A DNA stretch of 59,468 nucleotides from Bacillus ectoiniformans (GCF_016908875.1 NZ_JAFBES010000015.1:1-59468), one strand, 5' to 3'. Counted from the stretch's first letter, positions 8,418-17,903 are shown. The notes: generated by a model from the letters alone, not told the origin. Made by a program: numbers and translations.

Positions 8418-10922
8418 CTAGACGAACCTGACAATATCATAGGTTTGATGGCAGCCTTGACAAACACCCTCCACCTTCTTTCCCGTCCACTCCGCAGAAA
8501 TCGGACGGCTGCAGGAACTGCACTCAGCATTTACCCATTGAAAGTACTTATTCAACGTATGTTTAGAAATAAATTCCTCATATCCGCATCTCTCGCATTC
8601 TGTACGCACATACTGATTGGCAATAATTCGCATAGATATACAACCGCTGCATTGCCTGCACCTGACATAGCTTGAACAATAGTCCCTTAACGTCTGTTTC
8701 GGCAAATGCGCATTCTCTGCTTTCGTTTGCTTAAACCAAGTCTTTAGCTCTAGTGTATTATTCTCAGGACTGAACAGATCGTTGAACACTTTAATAAATT
8801 CTTCTGATTTAATCCTGATTTGAATATTGGGCAATGGGGCTCCTAGCCAAAATATTTCATCGTCAATGATGATAAAAGGATAGGGCACTGTCACAAATTT
8901 CATTTCGACTTGTTTAAAAGGCGTCTTTTTTAGTTTACATAATAATATTATAGAAACTTTATTCTCGATTTTTTTAAGAAGTGCCCAGAATTTTTTAGAC
9001 GGTTTTGAACGAGGCGGCAAGCCAATGACGACAGATCTTTTAGCTTTCAATACATCTTTCATCCAGGCTATCTCGTCATTTCCAGAAAAACTTTTCAATT
9101 TCTTATTCATTTGGCGCTCTTCTTTAAATAATGTATCTAAACCATTTACACGATTGGCCTTTTGAAAATGCCTGGTCAGCTTTCTGATCAATTGTGCAGG
9201 AGAAACGGTTCTTTGCAGGAAGCTTTCATCAGCTAAAAGAATAAACTTCCCTCTCGCTCTCGTCATAGCCACGTTTATTAGCCGCTCACTTATATCACCC
9301 GTCAGGATACGTCCCGCCGCCAATTGGGGTGAACTGTCCGTGGCATCAAAAATAATCATATCCCGTTCTGAACCTTGAAATTTATGAACGGTCGCTGCCG
9401 CAAGGAATTGTTCTGCGTGTTCTTTTGGGAAAAATGTGGTCAAACACGCGTTCATCAATTGAGCTTGCGCACGGTAAGGAGTAATGTATCCGATTGATTC
9501 TATTCCGCTGGCCCTAGCTTCAAAGATCAGCTGCAGCGCAGACATTAGAGATAGAAGATTATATTTAGACGATGAATTTCCCTCTTTTAAACTAAGCGGC
9601 CATTCCGACTCTATGTTAACCATCACGGCGGCGCTTTTTGCAAACGGCCTTTTATTCGAGATTGCTTCTCGAGCTCTGTCCATTCCCGCAGCATCAAAAA
9701 CTTTACTTTGATAAATTTCTTTATTCGTAAAGGCAGATATTTCTGGGTGCATTCTCCTTTGGGTGTCGAGCATAAATAAATGAGGATGCCCTTTTGGACT
9801 GAATGCGGCATTTGCAATTCCTGAGTGGTGAAAAATATCCTGTTTCAGCCATTTGGATGCTAGCGGATGACGGCTTAATCCGATAGGCGGCAGCTGCTTA
9901 AAATCTCCGCATATGATGATATGCTCACCAAGCGTTGCCGCAAATGCCAGCTGAGGCACATAAGCCATGCTCGCTTCATCCACGATGACTAAATCATATT
10001 CCTGTGAATAAACAACGGGGTCAATAGCCGATTTAGACAAAGTGGATCCCAGCACTTTTGCATTTTGTGCCAGGTCATTCACTTCTTTTTCCCACTCTTT
10101 CTTCACTTTTGACAGTTCCCGGTCCTTACGGCGAAGAAAACTATCTTGCTCCAGTTCTTTCTTTTTTTCATATAAAGCAGCATTTTTTTGAGCAGCGAGT
10201 GCCCCTGCATATAAGTCCATGTTCTCCGCTGGCTCATTATGAAGCATCGTTCCGTGCCTTAACACCTCACCCGTTTTCCACTTGCCTTTTAATTTTAAAA
10301 AATGATACAGCTCTTTTAACAGCACATCAGCTGCCGCATTGCTTTGGGCAAGAATTAATACTTTTCTCCCTTTCAAGTAATGAGCGGCGGCTAATCTTGC
10401 TAGTGTATATGTTTTTCCTGTCCCAGGCGGACCCCAAATATAAGTGACCGGATTATATTTCGCGCGGAGGACGGCTTCATGAAGACGATTTTTCACCTTT
10501 ACTTTCGGATGCTGATCCGGCATATCAGGATAGAGAAGCTGATTCATCCGCTTCATCCCTTTGGCTGTTTCTTCTGCTTCCTCAATCCGCTCAGATAATT
10601 TTTGCAAAAGCTCCCAAGGTTCATTAAAAAGACTCGCGGAATCAATGTCGTTTCCTAAGTAATCATCAAGTTCAATGATCACTTCCCTTCCGCGAGCAGA
10701 AAGCAGAACCCCCTGACATTCAGCGTCTTTCGTTTCTAGACGAATAGGAGAATTATCTGGAATCCACATGTCCCAGGCACTTTGAAAAGAATAGATCGAT
10801 TTTTTATCAGTTTGGGAAAGACAATCTCCGTTTCTTATAGGGATGCCTGCTCCGCCTTGATCCTTTAAAGCATAAATTTCCTGCTCAATGGCGATTTTCC
10901 ATTCATTAATGACTTGTTTCAT
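8418..10922 (-). CDS. SF1 (UPF1/DNA2-like) helicase with C-terminal zinc-ribbon region
   Basis: An 834-residue ATP-dependent DNA or RNA helicase. Walker A GPPGTGKT is at 164-171, followed by VDEAS (motif II), GDFKQLPP (motif III), QRRMHP (motif IV) and VAMTRARGKFIL (motif VI). Residues ~610-710 (MKDVLKAKRSVVIGLPPRSK, KFVTVPYPFIIIDDEIFWLG) resemble a degenerate phospholipase-D-like fold. The C-terminus has several Cys pairs (CRQCSGC, CERCGYE, CSSCSRP, CQGC) expected to bind zinc and nucleic acid. It starts with ATG after GGAGTG. No defence genes flank it, and its role is unknown. Confidence 0.8.
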   Translation of the reverse strand: MKQVINEWKIAIEQEIYALKDQGGAGIPIRNGDCLSQTDKKSIYSFQSAWDMWIPDNSPIRLETKDAECQGVLLSARGREVIIELDDYLGNDIDSASLFNEPWELLQKLSERIEEAEETAKGMKRMNQLLYPDMPDQHPKVKVKNRLHEAVLRAKYNPVTYIWGPPGTGKTYTLARLAAAHYLKGRKVLILAQSNAAADVLLKELYHFLKLKGKWKTGEVLRHGTMLHNEPAENMDLYAGALAAQKNAALYEKKKELEQDSFLRRKDRELSKVKKEWEKEVNDLAQNAKVLGSTLSKSAIDPVVYSQEYDLVIVDEASMAYVPQLAFAATLGEHIIICGDFKQLPPIGLSRHPLASKWLKQDIFHHSGIANAAFSPKGHPHLFMLDTQRRMHPEISAFTNKEIYQSKVFDAAGMDRAREAISNKRPFAKSAAVMVNIESEWPLSLKEGNSSSKYNLLSLMSALQLIFEARASGIESIGYITPYRAQAQLMNACLTTFFPKEHAEQFLAAATVHKFQGSERDMIIFDATDSSPQLAAGRILTGDISERLINVAMTRARGKFILLADESFLQRTVSPAQLIRKLTRHFQKANRVNGLDTLFKEERQMNKKLKSFSGNDEIAWMKDVLKAKRSVVIGLPPRSKPSKKFWALLKKIENKVSIILLCKLKKTPFKQVEMKFVTVPYPFIIIDDEIFWLGAPLPNIQIRIKSEEFIKVFNDLFSPENNTLELKTWFKQTKAENAHLPKQTLRDYCSSYVRCRQCSGCISMRIIANQYVRTECERCGYEEFISKHTLNKYFQWVNAECSSCSRPISAEWTGKKVEGVCQGCHQTYDIVRFV

Positions 10923-10973
10923 CTATATGACACTCCAATAAAGATACTTACTTTTTCAGCTTGTCCAGCATAA

Positions 10974-11000
10974 CAAAAAAACCTGCTTCTTACAGCAGAT
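10974..11000 (-). terminator. Terminator of the CorA-family gene
   Basis: A short stem acctgct/agcagat (10981-10987/10994-11000) is followed on the minus strand by a run of seven T, 35 bases past the transporter stop. Confidence 0.75.
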
Positions 11001-11034
11001 TTTTATATAGAACACATGGAAATTGTTGAAGGAT

Positions 11035-11979
11035 TTATTTAAAAAATGAATTCTTTTTTTGCACTCTTAAAATATCGCCCATCCATCCCTTTTTCTTTAA
11101 ATATATATATACGCCTACTGATGAGGCAATAATTAATCCCCATGATAATAAGTAACCCAGTTTCCATTCCAGCTCCGGCATGACTTTAAAGTTCATTCCC
11201 CATATGGCTCCCCAGACAGTGGCCGGGGTAAATAAAGTGGTAATGACTGTCAAGGTCTTCATAATTTCATTGCCTCGATGACTAGATACAATGTTTTCAA
11301 GTTCAACCAAGCCTGAGATCTCTTCTTGATATTCATTTATTAATGACCGTGCTCTTTCCACTCGATGAAACGTTTGTTTATAATAATACGCCTCTCTTAC
11401 CTCTTCTCCAAAAGCTTCTATTACCCCCATGCGCACTTCTAACGCTGGAGTCGTCAAGTTTTTCCATATAAGCAATTCATGTCTGGTTTGAACAATTTGA
11501 TCAAGAAGGTCTGTATTATTTTTCTCTTTAATATTCCAAAGCAAATCGCGCAGCCTGCTTTCAAAGCAATCGATTTTTTGCAGAATATGAGTGACGATTT
11601 CTCCAATCAGAGTCAGAAAGCCTTCAATTGGCGTTTCACACTGTTCCATTTTTGCTTTCATTTTCTTCTGATCTGCTTCATCTAATAATGAGAGGTTCAG
11701 TCTATCGGTAATAAAAAAATCTCTAGTTAAATAATAATGGAAAATATCTTTTTTGCCTTTTTCCTCTACGTCCTGGAAATAGATGATAGACCCCCACATG
11801 ACCTCTTTTCCAGGATCTTGAGTATTCATATTCAATGTATTTATATCTTCATTTTTTTCAATGCTGTCTAACCAGTCATTGCACGTATGATATTTTTCGG
11901 TCAGCTGTTTAAAATCTATATCCTCTGACTCATCAATTTCAAACCACGTCCACTTATTTTCATTAAATGTATACTTCAT
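11035..11979 (-). CDS. CorA-family divalent cation (magnesium) transporter
   Basis: A 314-residue protein with a long cytoplasmic alpha/beta and helical domain followed by two C-terminal membrane helices. The family signature GMNF sits at the end of the first helix (TPATVWGAIWGMNF), and the second helix ends in a basic tail (YLKKKGWMGD). These are the defining features of CorA pentameric Mg2+/Co2+ channels. Length and layout resemble B. subtilis YfjQ. AAAGGAG precedes the ATG. It is a single gene with its own terminator. Confidence 0.9.
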   Translation of the reverse strand: MKYTFNENKWTWFEIDESEDIDFKQLTEKYHTCNDWLDSIEKNEDINTLNMNTQDPGKEVMWGSIIYFQDVEEKGKKDIFHYYLTRDFFITDRLNLSLLDEADQKKMKAKMEQCETPIEGFLTLIGEIVTHILQKIDCFESRLRDLLWNIKEKNNTDLLDQIVQTRHELLIWKNLTTPALEVRMGVIEAFGEEVREAYYYKQTFHRVERARSLINEYQEEISGLVELENIVSSHRGNEIMKTLTVITTLFTPATVWGAIWGMNFKVMPELEWKLGYLLSWGLIIASSVGVYIYLKKKGWMGDILRVQKKNSFFK

Positions 11980-12109
11980 ATTGATTTCTCCTTTAATCCG
12001 GCTCTGCAGCTATTCTACCTTTCATACTGCCTTCATCTTTACCCCTTTATAAATATCAGTGAAACTATATATATGAAATGAATTTTTTTCCAACAGCGCG
12101 ATCAAGATG

Positions 12110-12134
12110 GTTTTAATTCTTCTCTTTCGGGTAA
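12110..12134 (+). promoter_or_regulatory. Sigma-B-like general stress promoter
   Basis: GTTTTA (12110-12115), a 13-base spacer and GGGTAA (12129-12134) fit the sigma-B pattern GTTTAA-N12-14-GGGTAT with one mismatch in each box. It gives a start near 12142, about 54 bases before the small gene at 12196. Confidence 0.55.
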
Positions 12135-12195
12135 ACTTAATTATGGATGAAAAATTAACTAATTAGCTGTATTTTTGACAAGGAGGAAGAGAATT

Positions 12196-12501
12196 ATGTT
12201 TGGTAAAAATATGGGAAATGCTAGAAACAATCAAAAAAGCGGTGGGCTTGGGTATATGCTATTAGGTGCAAGTGCTGCTGCCTGGTGGCTGTCAAAAGAT
12301 GAAAACCGCACTAAGTTTGATAGCTTTATGAAGCAAGCGAAAAAGAAACTAAATTCAAATGCTACCCCTTCTAAAGAGGAATTCCCTGTATTAAAAGCAG
12401 GACACCCAGACCCTGAAGATGTGGAAGATAACAAAATGGTCGAAGAAGGTTCTCAATTTGGTGTAAAATATTATAATGAAAAAGAACAACAAAAAAAATA
12501 A
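12196..12501 (+). CDS. Small protein with a YtxH-like membrane segment (101 aa)
   Basis: The sequence begins MFGKNMGNARNN and has one Gly/Ala-rich hydrophobic stretch (GLGYMLLGASAAAWWLS, about residues 18-34). A Lys-rich amphipathic helix and a charged C-terminal tail (PEDVEDNKMVEEGSQFG) follow. This resembles the general layout of YtxH-type stress proteins, but I do not recognise the family firmly. AGGAGGAAGAG stands before ATG 12196; the frame extends upstream without a better start. A sigma-B-like promoter upstream suggests general stress expression. Confidence 0.6.
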   Translation: MFGKNMGNARNNQKSGGLGYMLLGASAAAWWLSKDENRTKFDSFMKQAKKKLNSNATPSKEEFPVLKAGHPDPEDVEDNKMVEEGSQFGVKYYNEKEQQKK

Positions 12502-12506
12502 TACTA

Positions 12507-12543
12507 AAAAACAGTCCTTTTACATGATAGGACTGTTTTTTCA
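12507..12543 (+). terminator. Terminator of the small stress-type gene
   Basis: Stem aaaacagtcc/ggactgtttt with an 11-base loop, followed by T on the plus strand directly after the stop codon. Confidence 0.85.
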
Positions 12544-12567
12544 TTTCATCATACGCTTTTCTTAAGG

Positions 12568-12602
12568 AAGAGACGCTGCTCATTTTGAATGTAGCGTCTC
12601 TT
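12568..12602. terminator. Inverted repeat between convergent genes (topB terminator candidate)
   Basis: Ten-base arms aagagacgct (12568-12577) and agcgtctctt (12593-12602) overlap the region just after the topB stop. T richness is modest on both sides, so it is likely a weak bidirectional terminator. Confidence 0.6.
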
Positions 12603-12604
12603 AT

Positions 12605-14752
12605 TTATTTCTCAAACGAAAATTGGATTTTACTTTTTGTTTCGTCTAAGGATAACATGGCATTAAACGTCTGATCCCCTTTTTTAAACCCTTTAATAAG
12701 TTCCGTTTTTCCGGCCGCGATCAGTTTTTTTACATTTGTTTGCGAGATTTTCTTGCCTAGAATTTTCTTTGAAACTGTAAATTTGCAGTTTGATTTTTTA
12801 TAATTAGAACACCCGTAAAATTCACCTTTATCTACAATATCACCAGAGCACAAGGGACAGCTTCCGATTTTTTTGCCCACCGTAAATTTGGAGTTCAGCC
12901 GCTGGATTGACTCTGTATTGTATCTGCTGAAATCCCAATTAGGTTCATTGTTGGCTGCATCTTCAATTATTTTGCCAGCAAGCTTTTTGGTTTGTTCAAT
13001 AAATTGCAAAGGGGATGCTTTTCCTTCTCCGATGTCAGCTAACCGCTGTTCCCATTTAGCCGTCATTTCTGGTGAAGCTAAGATCTCATCTCCTATTGCA
13101 CCAATTAGCACCTTCGCTTTATCCAGTGCAAACACTTGGTTTTTCTTTACTTCAATATACTTTCTGTCTTTAAGCATGGTAATGATGCTTGCTCGGGTTG
13201 CTTCCGTTCCCAATCCTTCTGTTTTTTTTAGAACTTTCTCCAGTTCCTCATTATCGAGGTATTTTCCTGCCGTTTTCATTAATGTGATTAACTGCCCTTC
13301 CGTATAGCGTTTAGGCGGATGGGTTTTACCAGATTTCACTTGGACTTTTTGTACCGCACCTGTCTCTCCTTTTTCTAAAGCAGGCAGGATCACATCTTTT
13401 TCTTCTTTTTGCACGATCACTTTTCTCCAGCCTTCATTTATTAATTGCTTACCTTTAGAAACAAATTCAGCCCGTCCATCCACCAATGTAATGATTGTTG
13501 AATAATCAAACACTGCAGCCGGATAATGAGCAGCGATTAAACGGCGCACAATTAAGTCGTATATCAGCCTTTCATCTGACGGCAGATTCTTCGGATCCTT
13601 GACTTGTTCAGTCGGAATGATCGCATAGTGATCGGACACCTTTTTCTCATTTACGAATCTTTTATTTCCTGCAATCGAATCAGATGGAGCCGGGAGAAGC
13701 GATTGATAGTCGGTGAAACCACCGAGTTTTTTTAAGATCTCAGGAAAGGTCGCAGCCTCTCCCTCCGTCACGTAATTGGAATCCGACCGCGGATAAGAAA
13801 TGATTCCCTTCTGATATAAAGACTGGGCGATATCAAGCGTCTTTTTCGGTGAAAACTTAAATGCTTGATTGGCAGTTGCCTGCAAAGAAGATAGATTAAA
13901 TAGTAAAGGTGGCTGAAATTCTTTTCGTTCCATTTTCATCTCTCGAATTTCGGCAGGCTTTCCTTTGCAAAATGCCGCAATTTTATCCGCAAGTTCCTGC
14001 TGATGCAAACGAGATTCCCCATTTTTCTCCCATTTCCCTTGAAACTTCTTTCCGTTCATTTCAAAATCAGCGATCACTTCCCAAAAAGGTTCCGATTGAA
14101 ACTCTTCAATTTCCTTTTCCCGCTTAACAATTAAGGCTAGAGTTGGAGTCTGAACGCGTCCTGCGGAAAACAAGTCGTTCATTCCATGTTTCTTTAATAA
14201 AATGCTAAAGGCTCTTGATGCATTCATTCCAATCAGCCAGTCAGCACATGATCTTGTATAAGCTTCGAAATACAGATTTTTTGTCGCTTCGCCTTCTAGC
14301 AGCTGTTCAAAACCTTGTTCGATGGCGCTTTTTGTTAAAGAGGAAATCCAAAGCCTCTTCATCGGCTTATTCACCCCGCACAGCTGAATGATATTCCTTA
14401 TAATTAATTCTCCTTCTCTCCCTGCATCACCGGCATGAATGATTTCGGTCACTTCCGGCTTTTTCAATAAACTTTTCACGAGATTAAACTGTTTATATTT
14501 CGATTTTGTCACTTCGTATTGAAATCTCTCAGGAATCATTGGCAGTGTATCCAGCTTCCACTTCTTCCATTCAGATTGATAGTATTCAGGCGGACAAAGC
14601 TGGGTTAAGTGCCCGATCGCCCAAGTCACATATGCTCCTTTAGGGAACAATCTGTTTGGTTCAATTTCTAAATATCCGTCACGCTTTTTAACCGTAAATG
14701 GTGAAGCCAGCGTGCGGCCTTGATCCGGTTTTTCAGCAATAATTACTTTCAT
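12605..14752 (-). CDS. topB: DNA topoisomerase III
   Basis: Type IA topoisomerase that relaxes or decatenates DNA by breaking one strand. The N-terminal Toprim fold is seen as KVIIAEKPDQGRTLA and HAGDAGREGELI. The catalytic Tyr lies in ISYPRSDSNYV, and the gate region includes GLGTEATRASII. A C-terminal zinc ribbon is present (CPLCSGDIVDKGEFYGCSN). The start is placed at the second ATG (14752), 9 bases from GGAG; the ATG at 14758 sits too close to it. Length is about 715 residues, normal for Bacillus TopB. Confidence 0.95.
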   Translation of the reverse strand: MKVIIAEKPDQGRTLASPFTVKKRDGYLEIEPNRLFPKGAYVTWAIGHLTQLCPPEYYQSEWKKWKLDTLPMIPERFQYEVTKSKYKQFNLVKSLLKKPEVTEIIHAGDAGREGELIIRNIIQLCGVNKPMKRLWISSLTKSAIEQGFEQLLEGEATKNLYFEAYTRSCADWLIGMNASRAFSILLKKHGMNDLFSAGRVQTPTLALIVKREKEIEEFQSEPFWEVIADFEMNGKKFQGKWEKNGESRLHQQELADKIAAFCKGKPAEIREMKMERKEFQPPLLFNLSSLQATANQAFKFSPKKTLDIAQSLYQKGIISYPRSDSNYVTEGEAATFPEILKKLGGFTDYQSLLPAPSDSIAGNKRFVNEKKVSDHYAIIPTEQVKDPKNLPSDERLIYDLIVRRLIAAHYPAAVFDYSTIITLVDGRAEFVSKGKQLINEGWRKVIVQKEEKDVILPALEKGETGAVQKVQVKSGKTHPPKRYTEGQLITLMKTAGKYLDNEELEKVLKKTEGLGTEATRASIITMLKDRKYIEVKKNQVFALDKAKVLIGAIGDEILASPEMTAKWEQRLADIGEGKASPLQFIEQTKKLAGKIIEDAANNEPNWDFSRYNTESIQRLNSKFTVGKKIGSCPLCSGDIVDKGEFYGCSNYKKSNCKFTVSKKILGKKISQTNVKKLIAAGKTELIKGFKKGDQTFNAMLSLDETKSKIQFSFEK

Positions 14753-14890
14753 GTACATTTCTCCTTACTAGTGCTGTCTTTATTATATCTATTAAAATAA
14801 GAGGTTTCATTCAATTGATTTTATATGAATGGTAAACTAAAAGAGGATGATTAAACTGAGGTTATGAATCTTTTGCCAAAGGAGAGTAAA

Positions 14891-15793
14891 ATGGAGTTTC
14901 TTAATGTGCTGCTTCCTGTATTCGGTATCTTCGCACTCGGATTTATCGGGGAGAAAAAAATAGGGTTTGATACGAAAACGATTTCCACGATGTCTCTTTA
15001 CTTAATGTCGCCTGTTCTCGTATTTCGGACGTTTTATTCGACAGAGTTCAATCAAGACTATCTATATATGACGATGTATTCTGTGGTTCTTTGTTTTGCC
15101 CTAATAGCTATTGTATATGCCTTTGCCTACATACGTAAATACTCTGTGACAGAAACTTGCGCCATAATTTTAGCATCGGTGTTTATGAACAGCGGAAATT
15201 ACGGAACACCTGTTGTATTGTTATTGTTTGGGACAGCTGGTTTTGAATATGGAGTTATACTAATGGTCATTCAATCTCTTGTCATGTGTACAGTGGGAAT
15301 TTACTTTGCTGCAAAAGGCAGTCCTGGGGCGGATGGAATACGCTCTTCACTTAGAGCTGTACAGCGTATGCCCATTATTTATGGGGCGATGACAGGCGGC
15401 CTTTGCCAGCTGCTGCACATTCCTGTCAGTTCTTCGGTTCAACAAGCAGTCGATCTTGTTGCGGATGCAGCGATTCCTACTATCATGATCGTTTTAGGCA
15501 TGCAGCTGGCGAAAATCTCGATCAAACAGCTGCAATTTGAAAAGCTTGGACTTACATTGTTGATCCGGTTTGGCCTCTCTCCGCTCATTGCTTTCATCAT
15601 CACGATTTTTCTGCCCGTTGATGAAATGATCCGTCAAATCATGATTATTACAGCAGCCATGCCAACAGCGGCCAATACGACGATGTATGCGATTCAATTT
15701 CATACAGAGCCTGAGTTTGTGTCTAGCGCTACTCTCATCAGTACTTGGTTAAGCCTGATTGTCTTACCCATTATTTTTTTGATCGTATTATAA
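14891..15793 (+). CDS. AEC-family (auxin efflux carrier-like) transporter
   Basis: A 300-residue membrane protein with about ten hydrophobic segments in two halves. The signature region SVFMNSGNYGTPVVLLLFG and the second-half AAMPTAANTTMYA are typical of the AEC/YwkB-YfdV family, which exports or takes up small organic anions. The start ATG is chosen because AAAGGAGAG precedes it; the frame extends 27 bases further upstream. The substrate cannot be read from the sequence. Confidence 0.85.
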   Translation: MEFLNVLLPVFGIFALGFIGEKKIGFDTKTISTMSLYLMSPVLVFRTFYSTEFNQDYLYMTMYSVVLCFALIAIVYAFAYIRKYSVTETCAIILASVFMNSGNYGTPVVLLLFGTAGFEYGVILMVIQSLVMCTVGIYFAAKGSPGADGIRSSLRAVQRMPIIYGAMTGGLCQLLHIPVSSSVQQAVDLVADAAIPTIMIVLGMQLAKISIKQLQFEKLGLTLLIRFGLSPLIAFIITIFLPVDEMIRQIMIITAAMPTAANTTMYAIQFHTEPEFVSSATLISTWLSLIVLPIIFLIVL

Positions 15794-15800
15794 CCATAAC

Positions 15801-15825
15801 AAAAGGGCGCCGAGGCGCCCTTTTT
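15801..15825. terminator. Bidirectional terminator between the AEC transporter and tlp
   Basis: Stem gggcgcc/ggcgccc (15805-15811/15814-15820) with a 2-base loop, flanked by AAAA on the left and TTTTT on the right, placed between two convergent genes. Confidence 0.9.
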
Positions 15826-15828
15826 CTA

Positions 15829-16065
15829 TTATTGCTCGTTTCTATATCCGTTTTCGCGAGCAGCTGACTCTTCTTGAATTTCATTTCTGAAGCTCTCGAT
15901 GCTTTCTTCACGGCGATTATTTTTTTCTTCAATGTTTGCACGTTCTGCAGCTGTTGCATTTTGCATAGTCGCTTCTGACTTTTCAATATTTTCGATCGTG
16001 TTTTCCACCATATTTTCTAATCTTTCCACATTATTTTCGCGGTTATCTGGATTATTTCTGTTCAT
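15829..16065 (-). CDS. tlp: Small acid-soluble spore protein Tlp
   Basis: A 78-residue protein beginning MNRNNPDNRENNVERLENMV with the conserved core SFRNEIQEESAARENGYRN, closely matching B. subtilis Tlp, a thioredoxin-like spore protein made in the forespore under sigma-G. GGGAGG is 7 bases before this ATG, which rules out longer reading of the frame. Upstream, GCATG (16114-16110) and CATATCA (16093-16087) with a 16-base spacer weakly fit a sigma-G promoter. Confidence 0.92.
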   Translation of the reverse strand: MNRNNPDNRENNVERLENMVENTIENIEKSEATMQNATAAERANIEEKNNRREESIESFRNEIQEESAARENGYRNEQ

Positions 16066-16155
16066 TATAATTCCTCCCAAATGATATGATATGGCCTTGC
16101 AAGACATATCATGCCCCGCTCTTTTTAAAAATATGACATACATGACCAAGAAATT

Positions 16156-16917
16156 TTAGCGTTTTTCTGTTTCCGCTACAAGCTGCTGGTATTGATTAAA
16201 ATAGAGCGGATAAGTTAAAAATCCTAAGAAAATACTTGTAAAAGCTGCAGCTGAGAGCAAGGAGAAGACAATCAGCAATTGATACCGGACCGCCTCTACA
16301 GGATCCGCACCTGCGATAATCTGACCCGTCATCATTCCAGGCAGCTGCACAAGACCGATCGTTTTTGCACTGTCGATCGTCGGAATCATGCTCGCTTTTA
16401 CCGCATCTTTAACAATTAGGCTGACCGCTTGTTTAGGGGTGCCGCCTAAAGAGAGAACGACCAGAACTTCTTGCTTGCGATTGCGAAGCTCAGAAGCGAG
16501 CCTATTTAAAAGCAAACTGGATATAACCATAGAACTGCCAATAATCATGCCGCTGATTGGAATAACGTAGCGAGCAGTCGGAGGAATGATATTTAAGCTA
16601 AGCATAAAAAACATCGTCATCAATTCAACAGCTAATAAAACGGCACCTACACGCCAAAACATTCCCTGCTTAGCTTCTCCTCTTCTGACCACGTTCTGTG
16701 AAGCTACAGTTATCATTAAGGAGATCATGAGCAGCAAAAAGATGTAGCTGTCTGCCTCAAACACAAAAGATAATAAGTAGCCTACAATCAGCAGCTGAAT
16801 GGTCGAGCGCACAGCGGCGATTAGCATATCTTTTTCGAGTCCAAGTTTAAGTCTATTAGATAAGATGACGGCCACTAATACAAAGACGAGAGCAAGCATT
16901 AATGTGAAAAGATTCAT
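16156..16917 (-). CDS. fetB: FetB-like ABC transporter permease
   Basis: A 253-residue permease with about seven membrane helices and the FetB/YbbM hallmark region (SLGGTPKQAVSLIVKDAVKASMIPTIDSAKTIGLVQLPGMMTGQI, with LPGMMTGQ diagnostic). E. coli FetAB exports iron and protects against peroxide stress; the same role is inferred. The start at 16917 has GGGGAG upstream and forms an ATGA overlap with the stop of the ATPase gene, so the two are translationally coupled. Confidence 0.85.
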   Translation of the reverse strand: MNLFTLMLALVFVLVAVILSNRLKLGLEKDMLIAAVRSTIQLLIVGYLLSFVFEADSYIFLLLMISLMITVASQNVVRRGEAKQGMFWRVGAVLLAVELMTMFFMLSLNIIPPTARYVIPISGMIIGSSMVISSLLLNRLASELRNRKQEVLVVLSLGGTPKQAVSLIVKDAVKASMIPTIDSAKTIGLVQLPGMMTGQIIAGADPVEAVRYQLLIVFSLLSAAAFTSIFLGFLTYPLYFNQYQQLVAETEKR

Positions 16918-17669
16918 GATGTTCTCCCCTGCCATTCACCTTTTAAAAACAACTGGGTCTCCTCATGTTCAGGCTGATGAAAGAATTGATCTGTCTCAGC
17001 TGATTCGACCAGCTGACCATCCGCGATTAGCCATGTATAATCTCCTACTCTTTGAGCCTGTGCCAGATCATGAGTCACCCAAAGAATCGTATTTCCTGAA
17101 TCCTGATGAATCTTCATAATCAGCTTTTCTATTTCTTTCGCTGCTGATAAATCCAATGCCGAGGTGATCTCATCTAATAGCATGATGGACGGATTCGTCA
17201 CAAGCATTCTTGCCAAAGACAAGCGCTGCTTTTGTCCTCCTGATAAATCCTCTGCCTCTCTATCCAATAATTCACGCGGCAGCCCTACATAATCCATCAT
17301 CTCTTCCGGATTGCCCTGATCGGTTTTATGCAGGCAAGATGATAAGGTTAAATTGTATAAAATAGTGCCAGGAAGCATCGCAGCAGTTTGAAAAGCCAGA
17401 CCTACTTGCCGGCGCAGCTTTTGAACATTCCATTTCCTTACTTCTGTAGAGTAAACTAGCACTTCCCCTGCATCAGGTGTGATCAAAAGGTTACAAAGGG
17501 ATAGCAGCGTACTTTTACCAGATCCAGATGGCCCGACAATGGTGACAACCTTTCCTTTTGGAACTGAAGCGCTCACATTGTGAAGAATATATGTATGTTC
17601 TTTATGGGGATTGTTTAAAGAGACATCTTTAAATTGAATAGCCATTTCTTCTGAACTTTTATTGATCAT
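16914..17669 (-). CDS. fetA: FetA-like ABC transporter ATP-binding protein
   Basis: A 251-residue ABC ATPase with Walker A GPSGSGKST, Q-loop FQTA, signature LSGGQKQRLSLARML, Walker B IMLLDEIT and switch WVTHDL. It energises the following permease in a two-gene putative iron-export system. GGAGAGGAG lies before ATG 17669. The gene pair has no other partner genes, which matches the FetAB layout. Confidence 0.87.
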   Translation of the reverse strand: MINKSSEEMAIQFKDVSLNNPHKEHTYILHNVSASVPKGKVVTIVGPSGSGKSTLLSLCNLLITPDAGEVLVYSTEVRKWNVQKLRRQVGLAFQTAAMLPGTILYNLTLSSCLHKTDQGNPEEMMDYVGLPRELLDREAEDLSGGQKQRLSLARMLVTNPSIMLLDEITSALDLSAAKEIEKLIMKIHQDSGNTILWVTHDLAQAQRVGDYTWLIADGQLVESAETDQFFHQPEHEETQLFLKGEWQGRTS

Positions 17670-17849
17670 TCGGCACTCCTCTCCGATTGCTGTCGTTGAT
17701 TTTGCTTTTATTATTCCCCTTTTCTAAAAAGAATAAGCCATCTATTGGCCTTTAAAAGACGAGAAACAAAAAGTGACACGACTTCGGTCAAGATGTGTGA
17801 AATTTGAAAGAAAGTGTCTAACGATTTAGGGCAATACGCAAGAAATTAC

Positions 17850-17870
17850 ATGTTATGATTTTTATAACAT
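17850..17870. promoter_or_regulatory. 21-bp dyad upstream of the YppF-like gene
   Basis: ATGTTAT and ATAACAT (17850-17856/17864-17870) are perfect 7-base arms around a 7-base spacer, 34 bases before the start codon. The protein that would bind is not recognised; it does not fit GlnR, Fur or LexA consensus spacing. The rest of the 17670-17903 gap shows nothing further that I can name. Confidence 0.35.
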
Positions 17871-17903
17871 CAGCCGTAAATAATAAAAGTGGAGGAATGA
17901 ATC

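Noticed and set aside
10058-10447. Open frame of 129 codons antisense to the helicase
   Set aside because: Shadow of the helicase codons with no site upstream and no family resemblance.
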